NCBI RefSeq assembly: GCF_029892485.1 | Contig: NZ_JARXVG010000004.1 | Coordinates: 434,001-498,000, forward strand | DNA length: 64,000 bases | Direction of reading: 5' to 3' | DNA from: Variovorax boronicumulans | GTDB lineage: Bacteria; Pseudomonadota; Gammaproteobacteria; Burkholderiales; Burkholderiaceae_C | Shown here: positions 38,682 through 46,796 of the stretch, one piece after another | Layout: each line of letters opens with the position of its first letter | How positions within the stretch are numbered: position 1 is the first letter of the stretch | Position numbers and translations under genes: made by a program | The notes under the pieces: model-generated | Seen by the model: only the letters and a program-made list of their open reading frames with translations | What the model was told of the DNA's origin: nothing | The model's database searches: none

Positions 38682-38719
38682 GTTCCCGCACACCTCGCGT
38701 GTGTGGGAAACAAGTTTTT
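38682..38719 (+). terminator. Hairpin with T-run between rpsD and rpoA
   Basis: An 11-bp stem TTCCCGCACAC/GTGTGTGGGAA (one G-U pair, 5-base loop CTCGC) followed a few bases later by TTTTT and preceded by a T-run. It may partially terminate or attenuate transcription into rpoA, or stabilise the rpsD message. Confidence 0.6.
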
Positions 38720-38813
38720 GTTGTTCACGTTCCTGCCCCGTGCTTTGTTGCGGGTCAGGTGCTTCACCAGCCTTACCGGTGTAACGAGCCGGGGGTATTG
38801 AGAGGAAGTCTGC

Positions 38814-39803
38814 ATGCAAACCACCCTGCTGAAACCCAAGACCATCCAGGTCGAGCAACTTGCCGCCAACAAGGCCAAGGTGACGCTCGAGCCTTTCGAG
38901 CGCGGCTACGGCCACACGCTCGGCAACGCGCTGCGCCGCGTTCTGCTGTCGTCCATGGTCGGTTATTCGGCCACCGAAGTCACGATCGCTGGCGTTCTGC
39001 ATGAGTACTCGTCGATCGACGGCGTGCAGGAAGATGTAGTCAACATCCTTCTGAATCTCAAGGGCGTGGTGTTCAAGCTCCACAACCGCGATGAAGTCAC
39101 GCTGAGCCTGCGCAAGGATGGCGAAGGCCCGGTCCTGGCATCGGACATCCAGACCCCGCACGACGTCGAGATCATCAACCCTGACCACGTGATCGCGCAC
39201 CTGTCGCAAGGCGGCAAGCTCGACATGCAGATCAAGGTCGAAAAGGGTCGCGGCTACGTGCCCGGTACGATGCGCCGCTACGCCGACGAGCCGACCAAGT
39301 CGATTGGCCGCATCGTCCTCGACGCATCGTTCTCGCCCGTCAAGCGCGTGAGCTACACGGTCGAAAGCGCCCGTGTTGAACAGCGTACGGACCTGGACAA
39401 GCTGCTGGTCGAAATCGAAACCAACGGTGCCATCACCGCTGAAGATGCGGTTCGCGCCTCGGCTAAAATCCTGGTCGAGCAGCTCGCAGTGTTTGCACAA
39501 CTCGAAGGCGGCGAACTGGCTGCATTCGATGCACCCGCACCGCGCAGCGCACAGCAATTCGATCCGATCCTGCTGCGCCCTGTCGACGAACTCGAGCTCA
39601 CCGTGCGTTCGGCCAACTGCCTGAAGGCCGAGAACATCTACTACATCGGTGACCTGATCCAGCGCACCGAGAACGAGCTGCTCAAGACCCCGAATCTGGG
39701 TCGCAAGTCGCTCAACGAAATCAAGGAAGTCCTCGCTTCGCGCGGCCTGACCTTGGGTATGAAGCTTGAAAGCTGGCCGCCGGCCGGTCTCGACAAGCGT
39801 TGA
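38814..39803 (+). CDS. rpoA: RNA polymerase alpha subunit
   Basis: Alpha subunit of 329 residues. N-terminal assembly domain about 1-235 ([20 protein letters not shown]). A linker around residues 236-255, then the C-terminal domain with [19 protein letters not shown], whose Arg corresponds to the UP-element/activator-contacting Arg265 region of E. coli, and [16 protein letters not shown]. It follows rpsD by 139 bp and precedes rplQ. GAGGAA ribosome binding site. Confidence 0.97.
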   Translation: MQTTLLKPKTIQVEQLAANKAKVTLEPFERGYGHTLGNALRRVLLSSMVGYSATEVTIAGVLHEYSSIDGVQEDVVNILLNLKGVVFKLHNRDEVTLSLRKDGEGPVLASDIQTPHDVEIINPDHVIAHLSQGGKLDMQIKVEKGRGYVPGTMRRYADEPTKSIGRIVLDASFSPVKRVSYTVESARVEQRTDLDKLLVEIETNGAITAEDAVRASAKILVEQLAVFAQLEGGELAAFDAPAPRSAQQFDPILLRPVDELELTVRSANCLKAENIYYIGDLIQRTENELLKTPNLGRKSLNEIKEVLASRGLTLGMKLESWPPAGLDKR

Positions 39804-39818
39804 TTTTTGTTTTGAATT

Positions 39819-39834
39819 GAGCCCCTGAGGGCTC
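39819..39834 (+). other. Hairpin between rpoA and rplQ
   Basis: A perfect 6-bp stem GAGCCC/GGGCTC with a CTGA loop. There is no T-run, so it is more likely an RNA-processing or stability element than a terminator. Confidence 0.4.
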
Positions 39835-39890
39835 GTGCCCGGGCAGTACCTGATACGGCTGCCTGTTTAATAAAGTAAAGGAAAAGCACC

Positions 39891-40289
39891 ATGCGTCACG
39901 GACACGGACTTCGCAAACTCAACCGCACCAGCTCGCACCGCCTTGCGATGCTGCAGAACATGATGAATTCGCTCATCGAGCATGAAGTCATCAAGACCAC
40001 GGTCCCCAAGGCCAAGGAACTGCGCCGCGTCATCGAACCGATGATCACGCTCGCCAAGAAGCCCACGCTCGCCAACAAGCGCCTGGCCTTCGACCGCCTG
40101 CGCGACCGCGACAGCGTCGTCAAGCTCTTCGCCGATCTGGGCCCGCGTTTCGCGGCACGTCCGGGCGGCTACACGCGCATCCTGAAAATGGGTTTCCGCG
40201 TGGGCGACAACGCGCCGATGGCTCTGGTCGAACTGGTTGACCGTCCTGAAATTAAAGAAGCAGATGCCGAGCAAGGCGCTGCTGAATAA
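39891..40289 (+). CDS. rplQ: 50S ribosomal protein L17
   Basis: L17 of 132 residues. [37 protein letters not shown] and [20 protein letters not shown] are diagnostic. The C-terminus is extended by an acidic tail ([13 protein letters not shown]). Last gene of the ribosomal cluster; the promoter of the initiator tRNA lies just past its stop. Confidence 0.97.
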   Translation: MRHGHGLRKLNRTSSHRLAMLQNMMNSLIEHEVIKTTVPKAKELRRVIEPMITLAKKPTLANKRLAFDRLRDRDSVVKLFADLGPRFAARPGGYTRILKMGFRVGDNAPMALVELVDRPEIKEADAEQGAAE

Positions 40290-40291
40290 GG

Positions 40292-40297
40292 TATAAT
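40292..40297 (+). promoter_or_regulatory. -10 box of the initiator tRNA gene
   Basis: A perfect TATAAT, 3 bp after the rplQ stop and 10 bp before the mature tRNA 5' end. The -35 region inside rplQ (GAGCAA at 17-bp spacing) is poor, so activity may rely on the -10 or be supplemented by read-through. Confidence 0.55.
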
Positions 40298-40307
40298 TCC
40301 ATCTTGC

Positions 40308-40384
<77 letters not shown>

Positions 40385-40388
40385 ATTT

Positions 40389-40422
40389 AAAAGGCCCTTT
40401 GAATTTCAAAGGGCCTTTTTTC
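40389..40422 (+). terminator. Intrinsic terminator after tRNA-fMet
   Basis: A long stem AAAAGGCCCTTTG/CAAAGGGCCTTTT with a 5-base loop and a T-run, starting 5 bp after the tRNA CCA. Confidence 0.92.
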
Positions 40423-40447
40423 TTGGGTCGGTGAATTGAATGAATCA

Positions 40448-40471
40448 AGCCCTCGCAATGAGGGCTTTTTT
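40448..40471 (+). terminator. Second tandem intrinsic terminator
   Basis: A 7-bp stem AGCCCTC/GAGGGCT, loop GCAAT, followed by a T-run. It lies 26 bp behind the first terminator and isolates the cluster from the convergent HD-domain gene. Confidence 0.88.
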
Positions 40472-40485
40472 ACTTCCCTGATTTC

Positions 40486-41133
40486 TCAGCCGTGCCAGGC
40501 CGAGCAGCGAATCACGCTGCAGAAATTGCCGCGATGGAAATGCGGCTCCTTGTCCGCGATCACATCGGCCTTCACGTTGCCGAAGGTGGTCTCCGGCTTG
40601 TGTTTGATGCCGTCGTAGAAGGCCTGGATGATGTCCTCCTTGAAGTGTTCGGTGCGCGGGTGTGCATGCACGACCTGCGTGCGTTCGGCGTCGCTGTACT
40701 CCGGGTAGCTCAGGCCCAGAACGTCCATCTCGACGCCGGCCGTCACGAGCGCAACGACCGGGTGCATGTGCTGCGGAATCCCCGGCGTTGTGTGCAGCGC
40801 GATCGCCGTCCAGACCAGGTCGACGTCCCGCTGCGAGATCCCGCGACTGCGCAGGAAATCTCGCGCCACATTCGCTCCATCGACTTCGAAGCGTTCGTTG
40901 GCACTGCTGTGCGCCTTCACCAGCCCCAAGTCGTGGAACATCGCGCCCGCGTAGAGCAGCTCGGGGTCGAAGGTCAGGCCACGGTGCTTGCCGGCCAGTG
41001 CGCCGAAGTAGTAGACGCGGCTGGAGTGGTGGAAGAGCAGCGAGGGCGCCGTGTCCCGGACCAACTCAGTGATCTCTCCCGCAAGCTTGCTGTCGGGGAT
41101 GCGGACCCCTTCGATCATCGTCGTCAAAGCCAT
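40486..41133 (-). CDS. HD-domain metal-dependent phosphohydrolase, cyanamide-hydratase-like
   Basis: A 215-residue protein. The HD signature is complete: His-His in LLFHHSSRVYYF (35-36), HD at 67-68 in AMFHDLGL, and further His/Asp in IALHTTPG and VTAGVEMDVLG. Fungal and plant cyanamide/urea hydratase-like proteins share this layout, but the substrate here cannot be given. AGGAGA precedes the ATG. It is divergent from a GlxA/FtrA-type regulator 115 bp away, its probable controller. Confidence 0.8.
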   Translation of the reverse strand: MALTTMIEGVRIPDSKLAGEITELVRDTAPSLLFHHSSRVYYFGALAGKHRGLTFDPELLYAGAMFHDLGLVKAHSSANERFEVDGANVARDFLRSRGISQRDVDLVWTAIALHTTPGIPQHMHPVVALVTAGVEMDVLGLSYPEYSDAERTQVVHAHPRTEHFKEDIIQAFYDGIKHKPETTFGNVKADVIADKEPHFHRGNFCSVIRCSAWHG

Positions 41134-41248
41134 GTGTATTTCTCCTGTGAGTGTGAGAACAACTTTAGGAGTCGACTACAGTGTCTTCAACAGACGTGAT
41201 GCGGCAAATGCTGCCATTGCGACTCTGAAAGAGACACTGAGAACAGTC

Positions 41249-42223
41249 ATGCGCACCACGAAGACCATCGCGATCCTTGCCATGCCCGGCGTCCAGTTGC
41301 TGGACGTCTCCGGCCCACTCGACGTGTTCGCTGAAGCGAATGTGCAGGCGCGTACCGAGGCTTACAGGCTGCGCGTCATCGCGAGCCAGCCGGGCGCGAT
41401 CCGCAGTTCATCGGGTGTGCGGCTCATGCCTGACGCCGTCATCGGCGAGGACATCGGCGAGCCAATCCACACGCTTCTCGTGGCCGGCATGCCGCATGCC
41501 GCGACCGCGGCGACCAACCTCGACGTGACCGCATGGCTGCGCAAGCTCGCTCCCAAGACGCGCCGTTTCGGCTCGGTCTGCAGCGGCGCCTTCGTGCTGG
41601 CGCAGGCGGGGTTGCTCAGCGGCAGGCGAGTCACGACGCACTGGGCGGTGGCCGATCAGTTGGCGCAGGCTTTCCCTGCGGTGCACGTCGATGCCGATGC
41701 CATCCACGTGCGAGACGGCCGCCTGCGCACCGCAGCCGGCGTGACCGCGGGCCTCGACCTTTCGCTGGCGCTGGTGGAGGAAGACCTTGGCCGGGAAATC
41801 GCCATGAAGGTCGCCGCCCAGCTCGTGATGTTCTTCAAGCGCCCGGGTGGCCAGATGCAGTTCAGCCGCAAGGGCGAAGCCGCGCCCACCGGTCGATCGG
41901 CCTTGCAGGAGGTTCAGCGCTGGATCGTGGCAAACCCCGCGGAAGACCACAGCGTCGCCCACCTTGCCGGGCGCATGAGCCTGAGCCCACGCCACTTCGC
42001 ACGGCTGTTCGCACAAGAGGTCGGGGCCACACCCGCGGCCTGGGTGGAAGGCATCCGCGTCTCCGCCGCACGCCGTCTGCTCGAGGCCGGCGATGCCGCA
42101 CCGAAACAGGTGGCAGCCCAATGCGGATTTGCCGATGCCGACACGCTGCGGCGCGCATTCCAGCGCCAGGTCGGCATCACGCCGGCGGAGTACCGCAAGC
42201 GCTACGCGCACGCCGTCGGCTGA
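41249..42223 (+). CDS. GlxA/FtrA-family AraC-type regulator with DJ-1/PfpI domain
   Basis: A 324-residue regulator. Residues 1-180 are a DJ-1/PfpI-like amidotransferase fold with the nucleophile-elbow cysteine in FGSVCSGAFVLAQAG. Residues about 210-320 contain the two AraC HTH motifs (SVAHLAGRMSLSPRHFARLF and PKQVAAQCGFADADTLRRAF). These proteins usually activate degradation of small nitrogenous or amine compounds. ATG 41249 chosen because MRTTKTIAILAMPG opens the domain directly. It is divergent from the HD-domain gene. Confidence 0.87.
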   Translation: MRTTKTIAILAMPGVQLLDVSGPLDVFAEANVQARTEAYRLRVIASQPGAIRSSSGVRLMPDAVIGEDIGEPIHTLLVAGMPHAATAATNLDVTAWLRKLAPKTRRFGSVCSGAFVLAQAGLLSGRRVTTHWAVADQLAQAFPAVHVDADAIHVRDGRLRTAAGVTAGLDLSLALVEEDLGREIAMKVAAQLVMFFKRPGGQMQFSRKGEAAPTGRSALQEVQRWIVANPAEDHSVAHLAGRMSLSPRHFARLFAQEVGATPAAWVEGIRVSAARRLLEAGDAAPKQVAAQCGFADADTLRRAFQRQVGITPAEYRKRYAHAVG

Positions 42224-42243
42224 CGGCACGGCGAAGAAAGCGA

Positions 42244-42642
42244 TCAGTCCGGAATGACCGCCGTGACCTCGATCTCGACCTTCGCCCGATGCTCGACCAG
42301 CGCCGCCACCTGCACGCAGGTCATCGCTGGAAAGTTGCGCCCCATCGCATCGCGATAGACCGGACCCAGCTCGGCCAACCGGCGGCTGTATTCGTCGCGG
42401 TCAGTCACATACCAGGTCATGCGGACCATGTGCTCCGGGCCCGCGCCGCCCGCGCGAAGCACCTCGGCGATGTTGCGCAGCGCCAAGCCGCACTGCTCGA
42501 TGAAGTCGTCCGACTCGAATTGCTGCTGCGCATTCCAGCCGATCTGGCCACCGACGAACAGCATGGTGCCGCGCGCGGCCACGCCGTTCGCATAGCCCTT
42601 GGGAGGCAACCAGCCCTCGGGCTGCAGGAGTTTGTTGATCAT
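42244..42642 (-). CDS. RidA/YjgF-family protein, last gene of the aryl-CoA operon
   Basis: Trimeric imine/enamine deaminase family, 132 residues. GYANGVAARGTMLFVGGQIG and KVEIEVTAV are family features. The residue that binds the substrate carboxylate in E. coli RidA (Arg105 in FPARS) is Met107 here (FPAMT). It overlaps the CoA ligase stop by four bases, so it is translationally coupled to it. The product of the neighbouring monooxygenase is an enamine-type CoA ester, so deamination of a CoA-bound imine is an attractive role; that is inference. Confidence 0.82.
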   Translation of the reverse strand: MINKLLQPEGWLPPKGYANGVAARGTMLFVGGQIGWNAQQQFESDDFIEQCGLALRNIAEVLRAGGAGPEHMVRMTWYVTDRDEYSRRLAELGPVYRDAMGRNFPAMTCVQVAALVEHRAKVEIEVTAVIPD

Positions 42643-44261
42643 GGTGTGCTGTTGAGTTGTCTCAGTCTGAATCGCTGGAGCTTGCCGGTCTCGGTGCGCG
42701 GAAGCACCGTCACGAACTCGATCTCCCGCGGGTATTTGAAGGGCGCGATGGTGGCCTTCACATGGTCCTGCAGCGCCTTCACGAGGGCTGCGTCGCCTTC
42801 GTTGCCGGGCTTGAGCACGCAGAAGGCCTTCACGATCATGCCGCGGTCGGCGTCGGGCTTGCCGATCACGCCGCATTCAGCCACCGCGGGGTGCTTGAGC
42901 AGCGCGTCCTCGACCTCCGGCCCACCGACGTTGTAGCCGGCGGTGATGATCATGTCGTCGGCGCGCGCCTGGTAGAAGAAGTAGCCGTCGTCGTCCTGCA
43001 CGAAGGAATCGCCGGGGTAGTTCCAGCCGTTCTTCACGTAGTCGGTCTGGCGCGGATCGTCGAGGTAGCGGCAGCCGACAGGTCCTTGCAAGGCCAGCTT
43101 GCCGACTGTGCCGTGCGGCACCTCGTTGCCCTTGTCGTCCACCACCTTCGCGGTGAAGCCCGGCACCGCCTTGCCAACCGCGCCCTTGCGCACATCGTCG
43201 CCCGCGGCGGAGATGTAGATGTGAAACACCTCGGTGCCGCCGATGCCGTCGAGCATCTCGATGCCGGCTGCTTCCTTCCACAGCTGGCGCGTCGCATCCG
43301 GCAGCGCCTCGCCCGCACTCACGCTGATGCGCAGGCTCGGCATGCCGTGCTGCCGCACGAAAGGCGCCATCTGGCGATAGAACGTGGGCGCGGTGTAGCA
43401 GATGGTCGCGCCGATCTCGTTGATGAGCTTCACGAGGCCTTCGGGGGTGAACGGCGCATCGGCGAAATACACGGACGCGCCGGCCCACATCGGAAACACG
43501 AGCAGCCCGCCAAGCCCGAAGGTGAAGGCCAGCGGCGGCGAGCCCACCACGATGTCGTCGCTGCGCGCCTTGAGCACGTGGCGCGGCCAGGTCTCGCACA
43601 TCGCGAGCACGTCGCGGTGCGTGGTGACGGGAGCCTTGGGTTTGCCCGTCGTGCCCGATGTGAATGCGAGCAACGCGATGTCGTCGGCTGCGGTGGGGCA
43701 TGCAGCGAACACGCCGCTCTTGCCGGCCGCGCGTGCGGAGAGCGAATCCTTTGCGTCCGGCTTGTTGAATGCGATCACCGTCGCAAGCACCGGATGCTCC
43801 TTTTGCGCCGTCGCCAATTCGTCGAGCAGACGACCGTCGCACAGCGCGGCCACGGGGCGCGCCTTCTCGATGATCTCGCCGAGCTCCTTCGCACGCAGCA
43901 GCGGCATCGTCGCCACCGCGATCAAGCCGGCCTTCACCACTGCGAGCCAAGCGAGCGCCATCGCCACCGAGTTGCCGCCGCGCAGCAGCACGCGGTTGCC
44001 CGGCACGAGGCCGAGGTCTTCGATCAGCACCTGCGCGATGCGGTTGACCTCGACAACGGCCTGGTTGTACGTGAGCGTGCCGCCCGGCGAGCGCAGCATC
44101 GGCTTGTCGCCAAAACCCTTGGCGTCGGCCTTGTCCAGCAGTTCCTCCACGAGGTTCAACTGGTCGGGCAGCTGCAACTCGGGCAGGTCATAGCGAAACA
44201 CCGGCAACTGCTCGGCGGGCGGCAGGCGGTCGTGAACGAAGCGGTCGACTTGGGCAGACAC
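42639..44261 (-). CDS. abmG: 2-aminobenzoate-CoA ligase (benzoate-CoA ligase family)
   Basis: AMP-forming ligase that activates an aromatic acid as its CoA thioester, 540 residues. Motifs: FTSGTTGKPKAPVTTH (P-loop), YNVGGPEVED, and the C-terminal catalytic lysine in PRTETGKLQRFRLR. By position in an operon with the monooxygenase/reductase it is best assigned to 2-aminobenzoate (anthranilate); benzoate or salicylate are alternatives that the sequence alone cannot exclude. It lies 5 bp after the acyl-CoA dehydrogenase. Confidence 0.82.
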   Translation of the reverse strand: MSAQVDRFVHDRLPPAEQLPVFRYDLPELQLPDQLNLVEELLDKADAKGFGDKPMLRSPGGTLTYNQAVVEVNRIAQVLIEDLGLVPGNRVLLRGGNSVAMALAWLAVVKAGLIAVATMPLLRAKELGEIIEKARPVAALCDGRLLDELATAQKEHPVLATVIAFNKPDAKDSLSARAAGKSGVFAACPTAADDIALLAFTSGTTGKPKAPVTTHRDVLAMCETWPRHVLKARSDDIVVGSPPLAFTFGLGGLLVFPMWAGASVYFADAPFTPEGLVKLINEIGATICYTAPTFYRQMAPFVRQHGMPSLRISVSAGEALPDATRQLWKEAAGIEMLDGIGGTEVFHIYISAAGDDVRKGAVGKAVPGFTAKVVDDKGNEVPHGTVGKLALQGPVGCRYLDDPRQTDYVKNGWNYPGDSFVQDDDGYFFYQARADDMIITAGYNVGGPEVEDALLKHPAVAECGVIGKPDADRGMIVKAFCVLKPGNEGDAALVKALQDHVKATIAPFKYPREIEFVTVLPRTETGKLQRFRLRQLNSTP

Positions 44262-44266
44262 GGTAT

Positions 44267-45460
44267 TTATCCCCGCAGAACGGATTTGCCAATGATCAGT
44301 TGTTGGACTTCCGTCGCGCCTTCGTAGATGCGCAGCGAGCGGATGTCGCGGTAGAGGCTTTCAATCTTCGTGCCAACCTTCACGCCGAGGCCGCCATGCA
44401 TCTGCAATGCCATGTCGATCACGCGGCTCGCGTTCTCGGTGGCGCACATCTTGGCCATCGCCGCGGCTGCGGATACATCGCCCACGGCTGCTGCGCCACG
44501 TTGCTCGGCGTCGTCGCGCATCCATGCGGCGCGGTAGGTGAGCAGTGCGGCGCTGTCGATCAGCGCGGCCATCTCGCCGAGCTTGGCTTGCGTGAGCTGG
44601 AAGTCCGCGAGCGTCTGGCCGAACATGCGGCGGCTCTTCGCCTGCGCGATGGCTTCGGCCAGTGCGCGGCGTCCCATGCCGAGTGCAGCCGCGGCGACCG
44701 AGGCGCGAAAGATGTCTAGCGTGCGCATCGCAAGCTTGAAGCCGCCGTGGAGTTCGCCGAGCTGCGCAGTGCGCGGCACCACGCAGTTCTCGAAGCGCAG
44801 CGTGGCCAGCGGGTGAGGGGCCATCACGTCGATGTGCTCGGAAGTGTCGAGGCCGGGCGTGGTCGCATCGACGATGAACACCGTGATGCCGCGCGTGCCG
44901 CCCGTCGGATCGGTCTTTGCAAACACGCAATAGAAGTCGGCGATGCCGCCGTTGCTGATCCAGGTCTTCTGGCCATTCAGCAGCCAGCCATCGGCCGTCG
45001 GCTCGGCGCGCATGGCCATCGCGGCCACGTCCGAGCCCGCGTCGGGTTCGCTCAACGCGAAGGCTGCGATCTTGTCGCCCTTGCCGACTGCATTCAGATA
45101 CTGCGATTGCTGCTCCGGCGTGCCCGCGAGCGTGATCGCACCGCTGCCCAGGCCCTGCATCGCAAAGGCGAAGTCGGCCAGCGGCGAGTGGTAGCCGAGC
45201 GTCTCGCGCAGCAGCACCAGCGCGCGCGAATCGAGGCGCTCCAGCGCACCGCCCGCGCTGCCGGGCACGGCGTAACGCAGCCAGCCGCCGTCGCCGAGGC
45301 GCCGCACCCATTCGCGGCAAGCCGCGCGGTCATCGCGCTCGTCGATCTCCTGCGCTGCGCACCAGGGCAGCAGGTCACGCGCGAGCGAGCGATGGGCTTC
45401 GTCGAAGAACGGCAGCGCGAGGTGCGCCGTCGAAGGCGGTGCGGGGATCTTCGTCATCAT
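44267..45460 (-). CDS. Acyl-CoA dehydrogenase
   Basis: Flavin enzyme introducing a double bond next to a CoA thioester, 397 residues. FALSEPDAGSDVAAM and TWISNGGIADFYCV bind FAD. The catalytic glutamate is in LRIYEGATEVQQLIIGKS, the short-chain/aryl position. In this pathway it probably acts after ring reduction. Two ATG codons are adjacent (45460 and 45457); the first is 4 bp after the hydratase stop. It converges with nothing and is tightly packed in the operon. Confidence 0.88.
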   Translation of the reverse strand: MMTKIPAPPSTAHLALPFFDEAHRSLARDLLPWCAAQEIDERDDRAACREWVRRLGDGGWLRYAVPGSAGGALERLDSRALVLLRETLGYHSPLADFAFAMQGLGSGAITLAGTPEQQSQYLNAVGKGDKIAAFALSEPDAGSDVAAMAMRAEPTADGWLLNGQKTWISNGGIADFYCVFAKTDPTGGTRGITVFIVDATTPGLDTSEHIDVMAPHPLATLRFENCVVPRTAQLGELHGGFKLAMRTLDIFRASVAAAALGMGRRALAEAIAQAKSRRMFGQTLADFQLTQAKLGEMAALIDSAALLTYRAAWMRDDAEQRGAAAVGDVSAAAAMAKMCATENASRVIDMALQMHGGLGVKVGTKIESLYRDIRSLRIYEGATEVQQLIIGKSVLRG

Positions 45461-45464
45461 GACT

Positions 45465-46319
45465 TCAGTCCCCACCGAACACGGGCTTGCGCTTGGCCGC
45501 GAAGGCTTCGTAGGCGCGCTTGAAGTCCTCGGTCTGCATGCAGATCGCCTGCGCCTGCGCTTCGGCCTCGATCGCCTGGTCGATGGTCATCGACCATTCC
45601 TGCGCCAGCATCGTCTTGGTCATGCCGTGCGCGAAGCTCGGGCCTTCGGCCAGTTCGCGCGCCATCCTGGTGGCGGCTTCGAGCAGTGCATCGCTTTCGT
45701 GCAGCGCATTGAAGAAGCCCCAGGCGTGGCCTTCCTGCGCCGTCATCGCGCGGCCGGTGAAAAGCAGCTCCGATGCACGGCCCTGCCCGATCACGCGCGG
45801 CAGCAGTGCGCACGCACCCATGTCCGCACCAGCGAGGCCCACACGGGTGAAGAGGAATGCGGTGCGCGTGGCCGGCGAGCCGTAGCGCAGGTCGCAAGCC
45901 AGCGCGATCATCGCGCCGGCACCGGCGCACACACCGTCGATGGCGCCCACGATCGGTTGCGGGCACGCGCGAATCGCCTTCACCAGGTCGCCCGTCATGC
46001 GCGTGAACTCGAGCAGCTCGGGCATGCGCATGCCAGTGAGCGGGCCGATGATTTCGTGCACGTCACCGCCCGAGCAGAAGTTGCCGCCCGCGCCGGTGAC
46101 CACGATCGCCTTCACGTCGGTTGCGTAGTTCAACGCGCGGAACAGGTCGCGCAGTTCGGCGTACGAGTCGAAGGTCAGCGGATTCTTGCGTTCGGGACGG
46201 TTCAGCGTGACGGTGCCGACCCCGGCCTCGTAGCTCCATGCGAAGTGCTCGGCCTTGTAGGTTGCCTTCGCTTCGAATTGCGCGCGCATGGGATTGCCTG
46301 CGCCGATGTAGTGCTTCAT
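45465..46319 (-). CDS. Enoyl-CoA hydratase/isomerase family protein
   Basis: Crotonase-fold enzyme of 284 residues. The oxyanion-hole segments [13 protein letters not shown] and [15 protein letters not shown] are clear. The position of the usual second acidic catalyst reads GLAGADMGA, so the chemistry may be ring-cleaving hydrolysis or hydration rather than a standard enoyl hydration. Its start overlaps the MarR stop by four bases. Supplies a beta-oxidation-like step in the proposed pathway. Confidence 0.85.
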   Translation of the reverse strand: MKHYIGAGNPMRAQFEAKATYKAEHFAWSYEAGVGTVTLNRPERKNPLTFDSYAELRDLFRALNYATDVKAIVVTGAGGNFCSGGDVHEIIGPLTGMRMPELLEFTRMTGDLVKAIRACPQPIVGAIDGVCAGAGAMIALACDLRYGSPATRTAFLFTRVGLAGADMGACALLPRVIGQGRASELLFTGRAMTAQEGHAWGFFNALHESDALLEAATRMARELAEGPSFAHGMTKTMLAQEWSMTIDQAIEAEAQAQAICMQTEDFKRAYEAFAAKRKPVFGGD

Positions 46320-46795
46320 TCGGTCTCCGCCATCGATTGGTTGTGTGAGTGTTGCTTGACCTTGCCGAGCAGCTTGTGCAGCTGCGCGATCTCTTTGCTG
46401 CTGAGGCCCGCGAAGGCCCCGACGATCCAGTCTTCGTGCTGCTGCGCCATCTCGTGGAAGAGCTTGCGGCCGCGCGCGGTGAGCCGCACGCGCCAGGCGC
46501 GGCGATCGCCTTCGACGTTGATGCGCTCGACCAGCCCTTCGGTCACGAGCTGGTCGGTGATGCCCGTGACGTTGCCGCCCGTCACCATCATCCGGCGCGA
46601 GAGTTCGTTCATCTTCAACCCGTCGGGCGAGCGCTCGAGTTGCGACATCAGGTCGAAGCGCGGCAGCGTGGTGGCGAACTGGGCGCGCAATTCATTGCGC
46701 ACCTGCTTCTCGATCAGCTGGGTGCAGGTGAGCAACCGCAGCCAGAGCCTCAAGGCTTCGGGGTGTTCGCTGTGCGCGCGCGCTTCGAGGTCCAT
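46316..46795 (-). CDS. MarR-family transcriptional regulator
   Basis: A 159-residue winged-helix dimer. The MarR signature is [20 protein letters not shown] (recognition helix), followed by the wing [16 protein letters not shown]. It lies second in the operon, 1 bp after the monooxygenase stop, so it is made from the same transcript. The palindrome over the operon's -10 box is the natural candidate for its operator. MarR proteins of such clusters usually release DNA on binding the aryl-CoA thioester. Confidence 0.88.
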   Translation of the reverse strand: MDLEARAHSEHPEALRLWLRLLTCTQLIEKQVRNELRAQFATTLPRFDLMSQLERSPDGLKMNELSRRMMVTGGNVTGITDQLVTEGLVERINVEGDRRAWRVRLTARGRKLFHEMAQQHEDWIVGAFAGLSSKEIAQLHKLLGKVKQHSHNQSMAETE

Positions 46796-46796
46796 G

